Positions 1-10,814 of a stretch of DNA of 64,000 nt are shown here, piece by piece. A program made the position numbers and the translations under genes. This stretch comes from Aureobasidium sp. EXF-3400 (lineage: Eukaryota > Ascomycota > Dothideomycetes > Dothideales > Saccotheciaceae), in the NCBI GenBank assembly GCA_024195585.1, contig SWBL01000284.1:1-64000 (forward strand), in the 5' to 3' direction. The notes under the pieces were generated by a model. That model did not search any database. It was not told the origin of the DNA and saw nothing but the letters and a program-made list of their open reading frames with translations. Every line of letters starts with the position of its first letter. Position 1 is the first letter of the stretch.

Positions 1-2
1 AT

Positions 3-344
3 GACACCCACTGGTTGACCTACTGGGTCACTTACGCCTTCTTGACCGTTCTCGAGAGCGCCGTCAACGCCGTCTACTGGTTCCGTGCGTTATCCCGTCC
101 GCTCCCCTGCAGCTTATTACCGTTTCGCTAACATCCTTCTAGCCTTCTACTACACCTTCAAGTTCATCCTTGTGCTCTGGATGTCCCTTCCTCAGACTGG
201 GTAAGCCGTCTCGATATTATATTAATCTGTACGCTCATGCTAACATCATACAGCGGTGCCAAGATCGTCTTCAACTCGCTCCTCCAGCCTCTCTTCGGCC
301 GCTTCTTCAACCAAGGCCCTGTTGAGTCTGCCAAGACCCAGTAA
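3..344 (+). CDS. YOP1: YOP1/DP1-TB2-HVA22 family ER-shaping protein, 3' part
   Basis: Partial gene whose 5' end lies left of the window. Three exons are visible, 3-84, 143-200 and 254-344, with introns gtgcgt...ctag and gtaagc...acag. The joined frame reads a TB2/DP1/HVA22 domain C-terminal half: a hydrophobic stretch from 'THWLTYWVTYAF' to 'NAVYWFPFYY', then 'FILVLWMSLPQTGGAKI' and a short polar tail ending SAKTQ. This family forms membrane hairpins that curve tubular endoplasmic reticulum and partners reticulons and atlastin/Sey1. The phrase LPQTGGA followed by a residual amphipathic helix is typical of Yop1. Family assignment is firm. Length and start cannot be judged because the gene is cut by the window edge. 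Confidence 0.88.
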
Positions 345-801
345 ATCGGTCGTCGCATCAATCATAACATGGTGGTGTGAGGTGACTTGTGTAAAGTCTG
401 GCTTTCCTTGACTGGCTTCTTGCCTTCCTCAAAGCAGCCTTGTCTTTATGGGAAACACGACTAATGCCCTCGAAAAATTGTTGGCGAAGGTGAATAAGAA
501 AGAAGTTGCAGTGTTGTATTGAGTCGAGCCTTTTTAGGCCGTTGGAGATTACATGTGGAAGTTATAGGTATGCTGAAGGTATTACAATGAAAGAGTACTT
601 CCCAGGTTACATTTGTGATTTTGCGCTGCATAAAACATGCCCATCTGTAACCCTTTATCTGCTGATTTTGCGATTATGTTTGTAGACCTCCACGCGTCCA
701 CGCCAGTTGTGTGTCATGTGCTCTGGCAGATGCCCAACAAATCTTTGTTCATACCCATATTCCCTTTGCGCTGCATTTTCGCAACCATCAGCTCCTGCAT
801 C
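345..801. other. Intergenic: YOP1 3' region and promoter of next gene
   Basis: No gene is seen. It holds the presumed YOP1 3' untranslated region. An in-frame upstream ATG at 637 could extend the next gene by 55 residues, but that extension has no recognisable domain. Confidence 0.6.
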
Positions 802-1386
802 ATGGATCTTCAAGCCAAAACCGTCGAGTTCTTGCGTCTGCCACCAGAGATACGCAACCAAACATACCATCATGTGCTAAGCGAACCACAAGGCCTGTCT
901 CTCAACAGCCTTCGAAGACCAGCTTTGCTGGCTACAAGTCGCCAGATCCAGCAAGAAGCATCACCCATCCTCTTTGCCAGCAATCATTTCAGGTTCAACC
1001 TCAGTCGGTCACACCCAGGCTGGGACCCGAATATCATCTTCGGACCAAGCACTGGAATGTTCCTCAGAAACATGCAAGCATATATGACCCACATCGTTCG
1101 CATTGATGTACATGCGACTATCCACTTCATATTCGGGACCAGATTCTTCCCCACTTTCCGCATTGAAGTCAAATGCGGTCGTGTGCATATCAAGCTTGAT
1201 GTGACTGATTCACACCGTTACGCAAGGTCTCTTTGTCTGCCCATCCTGCAGGCATTACACGAACAGATCGGTCGAAAAGTTGAATTTAGCCAATGCAAAG
1301 CGCTCGGTTTCCATGATATTGAGATACTGGTCAACATATTTCAACGGTTTCTCGACAACGGGCACGATGTTCGCTTTGCTCCTTGA
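802..1386 (+). CDS. F-box-like/2EXR-type hypothetical protein
   Basis: Single-exon gene of 194 residues from the ATG at 802. An in-frame ATG at 637 would give 249 residues. Residues 9-20 read EFLRLPPEIRNQ, the leucine-proline-glutamate-isoleucine-arginine motif that opens the very large fungal family of F-box-like (2EXR/DUF) proteins. It is followed by 'LLATSRQIQQEASPILFASNHF', the second conserved block of that family, where a conserved arginine-glutamine and a small-residue-F/Y phrase follow a helix. Members are numerous, fast-evolving and mostly uncharacterised; some may act as substrate adaptors of SCF ubiquitin ligases. No catalytic residue or membrane segment is seen. The next gene belongs to the same family. 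Function is unknown. Confidence 0.6.
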   Translation: MDLQAKTVEFLRLPPEIRNQTYHHVLSEPQGLSLNSLRRPALLATSRQIQQEASPILFASNHFRFNLSRSHPGWDPNIIFGPSTGMFLRNMQAYMTHIVRIDVHATIHFIFGTRFFPTFRIEVKCGRVHIKLDVTDSHRYARSLCLPILQALHEQIGRKVEFSQCKALGFHDIEILVNIFQRFLDNGHDVRFAP

Positions 1387-1870
1387 CGTGAAGCATGGCA
1401 AGAAGAACTGTCTACCCAAATCGCCCTCTATCCTCAGACCGCAACTGCAACAAAGAGCACAACAACATCGCCTTGTAGTGAAGTGCTTCTGATGCTATCT
1501 GAGTTTGCAGGCTGGAAAGTGATGCAGAAGATTGTTTTTGCTGGTGCTAAAATCCTTGAAGTCGCTTTGCTGGAATTAATGCAAGTTTCATCGTGGCTGC
1601 CTTGCCAATTAGTATCGACAAATCACCATATAGAGCAGTAGCTTTCCTGATCGCCTAGGCTACCATATAAGTATTCATTAATGAGAATACCAACTACCCC
1701 AACTTCCAACAAAAGTCTTAAGGTGATTTACGCGCATTCTTGACTCATGAGCAATCACCATCTGACATTCTCCAGAACTTATTGCAGGATTGTCGGCCGG
1801 AAATACCAATCTCAGCAACGTTCGCTTCGCCTTTGTCGTTCCCAAGCTCACAGCAGGGCTGTTACTCAGC
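1387..1870. other. Intergenic between two F-box-like genes
   Basis: I see no gene or repeat here. The in-frame ATG at 1790 could extend the next gene by 27 residues. Confidence 0.5.
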
Positions 1871-2701
1871 ATGGCGGCCCCAGCAGTGCAGTCGTCCTCG
1901 AAATGGCGCACCACACCACCACACATACGGTACAAGTCCACAGTGAAGACTACCACCGACACCAGACCTTCCAACTCTAGGTCCCTGGATCTGCCTGGTG
2001 AAATACGCAACGTAATTTACAATCTTGTTTTGGAAGAAACAATATGCGACTATGTACTGAACCTTCACGACTTCCGCATACCGATACCAAAGCTAGCTCT
2101 AGTGTGCAAGCAGATCTTCCGGGAAGTTATAGGTGTTCAATTCACAAAGGACGACTCTGAATTCTACTGGCAAGGCCATGACTCTGGAGGAGACTTGGAC
2201 TTCTCTGTCACCCAAACCCCCATGCTCTCAGCAGACACTCAACGCTGGGCAGAGAGATGCGCTATGCTCGGTGCGCCTCTCAACTTCAAGCATCTTGTAT
2301 TCTACGCACCTGCTTGCCATGGTACTGAACCGTCAGCCTCGCGTCGTACATGGTGCATCCATGTAGAAAATGGAACAGCTCGTGTTGAGTTTCCGACCGC
2401 TTCTACAGAAAGAGAGTGCGCAGAAATCTGGAAGAACAACATGTCAGAGGAATTGTCAGAAATCATGCATCAGCACAAGACAACATCGCTAGGCATTCCA
2501 GAGCTCGAGGCGTTCCGTCTTCTACTTGGTCGTTTCAATTTGCACGAACACTTCAGGGGTAAATCATTGCATCCGCAAGCACTCATGTCCAATGACCCAG
2601 AGATGGTCAGATTGAAAGCCACATATCTCGGTTGCCATCTTGAAACCCATCCATGGAAGTACTACACTGAAAGATCCCGACTTGGAATGCACGAAACTTG
2701 A
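1871..2701 (+). CDS. F-box-like/2EXR-type hypothetical protein
   Basis: Single-exon gene of 276 residues from the ATG at 1871; the alternative ATG at 1790 gives 303. After a serine/threonine-rich start, residues about 39-55 read SLDLPGEIRNVIYNLVLEE, the signature of the fungal F-box-like family, followed by 'PKLALVCKQIFREVIGVQF', the usual second helix. The rest is a variable region with many charged residues and no recognised domain. It sits about 480 bp downstream of another member on the same strand, which suggests either an old tandem duplication or local clustering. The two proteins share only the motif blocks, so any duplication is old. Function is not known and I do not assign one. Confidence 0.6.
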   Translation: MAAPAVQSSSKWRTTPPHIRYKSTVKTTTDTRPSNSRSLDLPGEIRNVIYNLVLEETICDYVLNLHDFRIPIPKLALVCKQIFREVIGVQFTKDDSEFYWQGHDSGGDLDFSVTQTPMLSADTQRWAERCAMLGAPLNFKHLVFYAPACHGTEPSASRRTWCIHVENGTARVEFPTASTERECAEIWKNNMSEELSEIMHQHKTTSLGIPELEAFRLLLGRFNLHEHFRGKSLHPQALMSNDPEMVRLKATYLGCHLETHPWKYYTERSRLGMHET

Positions 2702-3131
2702 GAATACGACTGTATCGATGGAAAGGCAAGTCCGATATGAGAGAATAATCTCGGAACAGTACTGCAGTCTCGAGAAACGTATTCGGTTCTCATAAGTCAA
2801 CAGACGAGAATAAGTCATGATGGCAGAATGTGCAAAAGAACCTCACCACTTCAAGACCTCCTGTGCTAAGGCAGTCACAATGAGTAGGCTGAGTAGGCTG
2901 AGTAGGCAGGCCGATGCAGCGGTTAGTGATGAGTCGTGTAACTGAGATGGATGAAGAAAGAATGGCGTCGAGACCGCATGGCCGGATATGGCCTACGGTG
3001 ACTCAATCAATCAACCAACCATCAACGATGATGTAGTAGATAGACTCGCCTCTTCTCATCAAGTATAAGACCCCGATTCCTCGAATTTGTAAAGAGAGAA
3101 ACCAAAAAATAGTGAACCAAAAATATCGAAA
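2702..3131. other. Intergenic with a short tandem repeat
   Basis: No gene is seen. The stretch includes three perfect copies of a 9-bp unit at 2881-2907 and the promoter of the peptidyl-tRNA hydrolase gene. Confidence 0.6.
2881..2907. repeat. Three perfect copies of TGAGTAGGC
   Basis: The 9-bp unit TGAGTAGGC occurs three times head to tail with no mismatch. It is a minisatellite-like tract, about 225 bp upstream of the next start codon. No function is evident. Confidence 0.9.
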
Positions 3132-3956
3132 ATGACATCACCAAAAATTCACGCCGCCGCTTGCGACACAATTTCCGCAAGGCAGTCGCTGCCCACCGAC
3201 TCGCGACAAGAAGCTGTCGCATCAGACGGCGCGACTTCCTCAGTACGAGCGGATTCGCCTATCTCGGTCGCAACTGCCTCCTCTACAACCTCAACACCAA
3301 AGAAGAAGAAAACCCGTAGAGCGAAACAACAAACACCACCTTCTCGCGTGGACACTCCTCTCTCCACTGGCCCCACGGACGACGCAACAATGACCTCCCT
3401 CCCGCTCCTCATCTGTAGTCTGGGCAATCCAGGCGCCGCATACGCAAACACTCTGCACAGCGCCGGTCACAACGTTGTAGCTGCACTAGCAACACTCCTC
3501 CAAGCCGGCCAGTTCACAAAAGATCGCTCATACGGCAATGGCACCCTCACACGCTCCTACAACCCAGAGATGCCGTGGATGCTTTGGCAATCGCCTACTT
3601 CCATGAATGAGAGCGGCAAAGGCGTCAATGCTGCCTACCGCACCTGGGCGCGCGAGAACAATACGCAAGGAAGGCTGGTTGTCGTGCATGATGAGTTGGA
3701 AAAGCCATTGGGATCGGTGACGATACGCGATAAAGAAGGGCTTTCTGCCAGGGGGCACAATGGACTCAAAAGCTGTCTGGCAACGTTGAATGGTGTGAAG
3801 TTTGTGAGAATTGGCGTGGGGATTGGAAGGCCAGTCAGCAGGGAGCCTAATGATGTCGCGAGGTATGTCTTGAAGAAGATGACGCCGGCAGAGAGACAAA
3901 AAATTGAAGGTGCGGCCGAGGATGTTCTGAACAAGTTGTTGGCCATCAAGGGATGA
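3132..3956 (+). CDS. PTH1: Peptidyl-tRNA hydrolase, bacterial (Pth1) type
   Basis: Cleaves the ester bond of peptidyl-tRNAs released from stalled ribosomes, recycling tRNA; the fungal Pth1 form usually acts in mitochondria. The hydrolase domain starts near residue 91. The active-site set is complete: N99 in LGNPG, the catalytic H109 in 'NTLHSAGH', N159 in SMNESG, D187 in VVHDELEKPLG and N210 in GHNGL. A 'KFVRIGVGIGRP' strand and a C-terminal helix 'YVLKKM' complete the fold. From the first ATG the protein has 274 residues, with an 86-residue low-complexity N-terminal extension rich in S, T and A and a lysine cluster KKKKTRRAK. A second ATG at 3390 (residue 87) would make a protein of usual bacterial length. 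Which start is used, and hence whether the extension is a targeting sequence, is open. Confidence 0.92.
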   Translation: MTSPKIHAAACDTISARQSLPTDSRQEAVASDGATSSVRADSPISVATASSTTSTPKKKKTRRAKQQTPPSRVDTPLSTGPTDDATMTSLPLLICSLGNPGAAYANTLHSAGHNVVAALATLLQAGQFTKDRSYGNGTLTRSYNPEMPWMLWQSPTSMNESGKGVNAAYRTWARENNTQGRLVVVHDELEKPLGSVTIRDKEGLSARGHNGLKSCLATLNGVKFVRIGVGIGRPVSREPNDVARYVLKKMTPAERQKIEGAAEDVLNKLLAIKG

Positions 3957-6214
3957 AGAGGCGACGACTTCTTCGATACAAGCACACCAATCTGGCCAAG
4001 GAAGGCAGAAAGAGCTACCCACAAACGAGCAAGAGGTCTATGGCTGGTCCACGACTCAGCTCTGAGGTTAGTTGGGCACCCCTTCGGACATTTAAGTACA
4101 AGATCCGCTTAGGCTTCGCTTCGACGAGCACTTAGACAGCCATGTCTTTATGAAGAGAGCTCTGAGTGTCAGCCGTGCAGCATGGTCACATTCTTCAGTT
4201 GTGGTATACAAGACCTATGCTAAAGGCTCTCAGAAGGAGTTTTGGGGTTTGCCTTCTTTGATGACTTGTTTTCTTCAGGTGATCATGGATTTTTCGAAGG
4301 TAAACCAGAAATGTGTTGTCCCTGGAGAATTACTTTCTTGTTTGATAGACAACCAAATCGTACAAGTTGACGTTTTATATCATTGTCTGCACCAAGTTTA
4401 TTGCACACCTAACCCAGGTAGCGAATGTCGTCCTTTTAAAGATGCCCCAGTACAATGGACTTAGTTCTCGACAGACTTGAAGTCAAACTCCATCTTCCAA
4501 ACACCGAAAAATGATAGACGCGCGCGCTTATGTATGAGTTTAAAAGGTTGGATATATGCTTAAATGATTTGAATCGATTCTCGTTCTAGTCCCAGCGACA
4601 TGGTTACAAGTGAAAAGATTATTATTCATACTTTTCGAACGTCTAAGAGTGAGGCAAAAAGAAAGATTAAAACAATGAGTGCCGCCAGAGTTTCGGTACG
4701 TTCGTTGCCGGTGATGGGCATACTTTCGGTGTTATAGGACCGAGGATGTATCCTTTTTGGATTTGCACTTCGCTACGCACCGGTAGGGCAAGAGAGGTTG
4801 AAACTTGACTCAGACAACACTATATAAGAGCTAGAGATCTGAGATGCGTAGGTTTGGACTCCGTTCGTCGCTGCTGTTGATCGTGTGGGGAGCGTGGAAG
4901 TTTGTCTGATATACCTGGAGGTTGCTATATCAGTGCCTGAGGCACCAAATTGTGGTATCCGAGACTCTGTTTCTACCTTCCTTTCCTGTCTGCACCATTG
5001 GAATTCTCTGGTCTCCTCGCCTTCCATGTTACGGCTGCAAAAATGCTGTTGCAACCTGAAATCCTACGGCGAGGAATCGTTCATATTGATGGACTATCGA
5101 CACAGGCAAGCTTTGACAAGATGCATTCGGCCGTAGCATCAGCACAGCCCAGAACGTGAAAGACCCGTCGTGGCTGGCTTGCCCAAAGTCCTCAAGATGC
5201 TCTCGAAAGCATGAACATAAAATCGCAGACAAAGCACAGAACACTCTACATTGCGAGGTGAGAAGGGGTGTCATGAAGACCGAGTCAAGCCTTTGACCAA
5301 CAACCCAGATCTCACTATGCCCCAGAGATTGTAACAGGATCTTGTGGAGAAAGACATGGAAAACAACCACGAAACTCGGACGAGCACGGAGCCTCAAGGC
5401 TGACTCGAGCTTACACTCTTGCACGTCGCCCGCTTAGAATCGGGCTATCAATCTAATAAGCTCTCAACGTGGGCGAGGCATCAACTGTTGGAGGGAGAGG
5501 GAGCTGAGACTCAGAGCCTGAAGATACCGACAAGGGGGTACTCTATGAGTCTATGGGAAGCATGGTCGTTGCTGCCCCATCGCTGTCGATCCATTGCCCC
5601 GTCGGACAGACGTGACAAACACTTCCCGAATCCCAGCGTGCTTGGGCAAAGTTGCCAGTCGACTCATGAGTCAGTCGTGGACATCAGCTGCTGATCAGGC
5701 ATACTAATATTTCAGCACTTTCTAATACAAAAGAGTTGTGTCGTATGAGCTTTCAGTAAGAGTCCTGGTCCACAACCGTAACAGTGTCGGCGTCTGACGG
5801 AGAACTTGAACATTTCCTCTGAGAGCCCGACTCCTGATCGACACTTACGTTGCTTGCGCTAGATTGAAAGTAGGTATGAGCTACTGTGTCTGCATCTTCG
5901 AGATACAGTACATGAGATAGCTTGTTCACCATCCTGCAAGATCCCACGAAGACAGTGAGAGCATGCAAGCGACAAGGTGCTACCAGGAGGTCGGATCGAT
6001 GCCCTGTACACGTCATCATGGTGTATCTCTGCTTTCAAGTCACGAACTAGGTGTAAGGGTTGTGTGTGATGAGCATCGCAGAAACGAGCCCTTGCCTGAT
6101 CACAGGAGGTATACCACCTGCTTGTTATAGAAGCCCCTTTGGCCATTTCAGGATCACACAAGCGATGTGCCTTTCTAGACTGATACCGTCCTGCGGTCTG
6201 CCAGCAGAACGTGG

Positions 6215-6904
6215 TTATTGCATGTGCATGCATGCACACGATACTTGAGCAAGCGAGATATCCTTGCCCAGCAGTATGGAAGGGCGACTACCTCGATCAT
6301 CTCGATGGTAAATGGACTCTCTTGGAGGATTTCGTGTGCGATTGGTGTCCAAGACACTTGGTTGAGCGCCGTACGCGAGAATAATGATGATGATGATGAT
6401 GATGGATGAAACTTGTATCTCCTTAGCTGCCGCTGCCACTGAGCCCTCAACAACGCCCACGATTGCTTGCTGGCGCCACCACACACCAAATTGGGCAGCG
6501 TCGAAGCCATTGACGGCAGTATCGCGCAAACTCTCGAGGAGTAACCAAGCTAATATCGATGACCTGCCGGCTAATGCAGCAGCTTCAAGGGCAGCGACGA
6601 TGTCAACTTTGACGATACGAGAATCAAATATTAGGGCCACGACGCACTGCACTAATCGTAGAATGGCTCTGATCCCTGAACCAGAGTCCGGTACATGGCT
6701 ACGAGAGCCAACGATCTGACCCCGCCAACCTCGTAATTGCGCAACGAGATGAAGGAACGGTATCAGGTCCATGCGCGTTGGCGACACGCCAGGGAGTGTT
6801 TCTTTTCCCCTGTACATTTTGCGGCTCCTTGGATGGGCACAGGGCAAGCTACTGATTGCGGTGTATTCAGCAGTTACGGGCGTATCAAACACTTTGTGGA
6901 GCAT
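6215..6904 (-). CDS. Doubtful hypothetical ORF with hydrophobic segments
   Basis: Open frame of 229 residues on the minus strand, possibly an exon of a broken or multi-exon gene. A stretch 'GIRAILRLVQCVVALIF' resembles the first membrane helix of fungal MARVEL-like proteins, and 'VDIVAALEAAALAGRSSILAWLLL' is also rather hydrophobic. The frame then runs through an ATG trinucleotide tract, read as nine isoleucines, which a real exon is unlikely to contain. A nearby minus-strand frame ending at 5753 (DADTVTVVDQDSY, then a stop) could be a last exon. No convincing splice chain was found. Likely a decayed gene or a chance frame. Confidence 0.2.
   Translation of the reverse strand: MLHKVFDTPVTAEYTAISSLPCAHPRSRKMYRGKETLPGVSPTRMDLIPFLHLVAQLRGWRGQIVGSRSHVPDSGSGIRAILRLVQCVVALIFDSRIVKVDIVAALEAAALAGRSSILAWLLLESLRDTAVNGFDAAQFGVWWRQQAIVGVVEGSVAAAAKEIQVSSIIIIIIIILAYGAQPSVLDTNRTRNPPRESIYHRDDRGSRPSILLGKDISLAQVSCACMHMQ
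6384..6404. repeat. (ATG)7 microsatellite
   Basis: Seven perfect ATG trinucleotides in a row, read on the minus strand as CAT. It disrupts the coding look of the surrounding frames. Confidence 0.9.
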
Positions 6905-8835
6905 GTGCCTTGGGATGAGCAGATATCAAACTTCAAGGATGATCATGATTCCATCGTGTAGAGCAGTGATCTGCTCGTAGAGTCGTACGGTGAGCCTTTT
7001 ACCAGTGGCGCAGCGCATTAAGCGTGAAGTTTCTCAAAGTGTTGAAACCCAAAATGAGCACAAGCTGCCGGGAGAGAGGCATAACGCAAGCCCCGTGACT
7101 TAGCAACAACAAAAAGCAACCCTGAACAGAAATGCTGTCTGCAACAACTCATCAGAGTGAGAATTGTTGCAACTGTCAGAATCGACTCACAAGATCCTTG
7201 GCTTTGTTTCTCTTGGTCGGTACGAGTAAACCGAGAGCTTATCCGTGCTGAAGCGTCTGTTCCACGTGATATCGAAGTCAAACGAGTAGATTAGGTAGCT
7301 TTGTGTTGCAAGATAAATTGCTCGCAGCACAAATCTAGACACCGAGACAACAAAAAGTACATCATGCACCTCCTAGCCGTAGTTTGCCGACTCTACTGGT
7401 CATATGAGTAATGCAGGCGGTTAGTCTGATCTGGTCAAGCAAGCATAAGAACAGATCTGTCTGAGCTGTGAACGATGTAATAGCGGCAAAGAAAGCGCGC
7501 TCCGAATAGATCGTGACTCGTCAAGACCACCGACAGGAACCAGATGACATCCTACAGGGACTCGTATACCGGAGCCGGTCGGTGCCGTGATGCTCAACGG
7601 CGCCCGAACTGGGGAGACTTGACCGGAGATAGCGCCATCCGAACGCAACAGAAGGTCAAGCGGCGGTTGTGGAAGGGTTAGGATAAGCTGAATCTCGACT
7701 TATATCCGCGAGCATGCGTAAAGCATCTAAGGGTGCATTAGATGAACCAGGTTCGGCAGGCTTCGTAATGTGAGGGTGTCTCCTTTCCTTGGATAGCCGA
7801 TTCTAAGCTTGTTCGAAGTTCACACTGAGATTGCGCCAGCCGACGTCAGAATATCTTTAGCAAAAGTCACTTTGCAAATGTAGATTTGTACGCGTAGCCG
7901 TGAAACGTAGAGAAACATTGGAGGCACTACCATCAGGCAACAGTGCTGGGAGAGGCGTTGTGAGTCTGGAAGACATTGAGCGGCGAAGGATGGAATTGTT
8001 CTACAGCAGACCAGACGTTACGAGCGGAGATGCCAAAAGCAGTACCTCTGGAGAGAAATGTCTAGTGCGCCGGACCAAGCGAAAATCCTGGAACAATGTT
8101 TGTTGATGTTGCGCAACTCTTTTGACAAGGTTGACGGCGGCCGTTGGTCTGCGCCGGGATCGGGGAGGATTTCACCTTCGGCAGACTGACCCTAATGGGC
8201 CACGCGCCATGCGCCATCAGCTTTGCACGTCAGATTTGGTTCAAGGGACGATGCACCTTGTGGAAGGAACCAAAACGTGCGGCCGAGGACTGCATTGTAC
8301 GAAAGCGGGAGGTGTAAAGACCCAAGGATTCATTAGTCAAATGCCTGATTAGTGAACAACAGACAGAGGACCGTGTTGCTCCGGCCGAAATCATCTGTCA
8401 CTCCGTGAGTCCGGGGCCGACCAACCGATCAGATGTCTCGATCAATCATCAATCTGGAATGCTCGAGTAGATGCTGGGTATTTGAGATTTGGATACAGTA
8501 TCGCTCGGAATACGAGTACGTGCGTACACCGTATATTCCTATGCAGCCTTGTACATATACATTGTTTCGAAAGTATTTGCGTTTCGGGTCGGATCATGCT
8601 TAATGCTCCCTTCACATGAGTTCTTCTCGGCCCAACGAAGAACATGACGTATGGTCAAGCGGTAGAAGGCCTTGGTAGTAGTACGACCGAGAGATCCCTA
8701 ACGGCCACTCCGGTGGGTGGTCTCAGTCCTTGCGAGGTTCGCTATGCAAGCCGTTTGATGAGCACAAGCGTTGGCTGTTCCGGGCTTCGACCTGAACGAG
8801 ATGTGCTTTTAGTCATCGAATGGCATGTCATAGTT

Positions 8836-8873
8836 CGTACTTGCTCGGAGCAAGTACGACGAGCAAGTTGCTC
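8836..8873. repeat. Palindrome cluster
   Basis: Positions 8836-8858 form an 11-bp perfect inverted repeat (CGTACTTGCTC and its complement) around a single central base. Immediately after, 8861-8873 form a 6-bp inverted repeat (GAGCAA/TTGCTC) around one base, sharing the same GAGCAA core. The cluster lies in gene-free DNA. It could be a dimeric protein-binding site, a hairpin in a transcript, or a transposon-end relic. Confidence 0.85.
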
Positions 8874-10814
8874 GAGCTCAGATGCATACAGTACAACAGG
8901 GGTATACACACCACGGCACTTTCCGCCCATACTGGTCAGATCCTGAAGTTCACCATCGCTGAACTCTAATGGCACATGCGACGGGACTACCATCTGACAT
9001 CCGCCTCTCTCCTGTCGATCATTGACTTGACCCCACGAAGTGAATACAGATTGGACTGAGTTGTGGCGTACCTGCGACAAAGTCCAGTGGATCGCTTGCT
9101 ATGTACAGACTTTGATTCGGGCGAAAGCACCCAATCATGTCATGCGCACTAAGGTCACGGAAGGCATTTCTATCTCTGAAAGCACCAAGCACAGTAGTCG
9201 AGCAATTTCCAAGGCAGAAACTGGTCTGTGAGCTGCTCCTCCATCTCGTCATATTGACTTTCGACCATCCTCGCTTGGGCGTCTTCTAGAAAAGATTGGA
9301 TCCGCTGTGCTGGTACGAACGTCTGTCCTGAGCGTTTGACTTTTCTCATCACTTGACTTCCGTTATCAAATGTACGCCTTTCGTCCACTTCTTGTGTCTA
9401 TCTTGGTCAAAAGCACACTGCCATGTGTATAATCGATGCTGCCTTGCAAAGCAAGCTCACTCTCTGTTGCACTTAGTCCTGTCGCATGTCTCCGAAGGAG
9501 TGGCGTTGCGCTGCTCTGAAAGCCTTGTCCGTTTTTGGACGAGCCGCTAGGATCAACCTCACCGTGTAGTCGCACTAACTCGCTTGTCAATTTGCTGAAA
9601 ATTCTGCAGACCATTTCCTAACCAACTCAAGTGTACAGACGTACATCTTGCAGGCTGTTAGCTGCCTGGTGACATCTTACTCGACAGGAATGAAGACTGA
9701 ACACCTAATGCTTAGCTCTTAGTTAATAATTTAGAGTGCCGTGCTTGACCCAGATGCTCCATTAGCCAAACCATGGCATATCCGGAGAGCTCTCCGTTCA
9801 ATCCTACCACCTGGCCCTTATGGCATGTCTGCTAACTGCTGAAGCAAATCTTCTGGTTCGAGCGCGATATCGTTCATCAACGATGATTATTCACATCTTG
9901 ACGCTAGCACTAATCATGGTCCTAGGTGCTCGGGTGCTCGGATATGCGATCACATTTGTGAACGAGACGATTGTGCGAAAAACGCCATGTTTGTGTACCG
10001 AGGTAGCCGGACTCGATTGAAGTTGATGCTAGGAACTGAACGCCGGGGTCGGCTCGTATGGCCACTTCCCACATGGCACGCAGCCGCTTCGCTTTAGTTC
10101 GACTTAGGGGCAGTTGCGTTGCTTAGGGCAGAATGTGACGCAGCCAATCAGACGGTCGGGATCGAAGTGTATGATTAGTGACCAGATTGACATCGGAAAT
10201 GTAGCTCTCGAGTACATTTCAAGGAACGTGTTGATTGCGAACCAATATTGCTCAGACTGGTGGCTGTGTCCCAGGTTCGAGTGCGCCGCGGAGTCACGGA
10301 TGGCAGCCGAGTCGTTCATCCAAGTAGAGAATATCTCTGGTCGGATGGACCAACTCTCCCTAGCACGTACCAACGGACGCTGCTTGATCGTCATCATCCA
10401 ATGGGTGGCTTGCCGTAGTGTTGACCCGAGCTAAGTCCACGTCCCCATCAGTCCCCTTCAGTCGCCGCTTCGCAGTTTCAGAACACGGACAACTGGATAG
10501 TGGACGTGTCGTATTGCTTTTGGGAAGCGCTGCACCGGGTCGCGACTATGCGAGTCAACATGTCAGGCATGGCAGCGCAAGATCATTCGTTCCAGGACAT
10601 GCAGGTAGCCGAAAGCCAGCATGCTGTCAACGTCGCATCGTTCAAGCATGCAACTGCTGGCATGCATAACGAAGAGCAGAAGTGCGCTCTCGCTGGTGCG
10701 CGCAGCGTAGTGTTTTGGGCTGGGCCTTGACCGGGCGGCTGGGTCCCTGGGATTGTCTCTGCAGGTCATCATCATCATCAAGAATCGCTGCAATGATCGG
10801 ATTCCCGCGCTACT

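Larger units (their letters stand above)
3957..10814. other. Long gene-poor region
   Basis: About 6.9 kb in which every open frame is short, lacks recognisable family motifs and is usually contradicted by equal or longer frames on the other strand. Base composition is not conspicuously AT-rich, so it does not look like strongly RIP-mutated transposon debris. Items seen inside: a weak minus-strand frame at 6215-6904, an ATG trinucleotide tract at 6384-6404 and a palindrome cluster at 8836-8873. It may hold non-coding transcripts or distal control sequence of the WOPR gene downstream; that is inference. Confidence 0.5.

Noticed and set aside
8648..8760. tRNA-like A box (TGGTCAAGCGGT) followed by a GGTTCG-containing stretch
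   Set aside because: The downstream GGTTCGCTATG does not form a T arm, and no anticodon stem of five pairs could be drawn.
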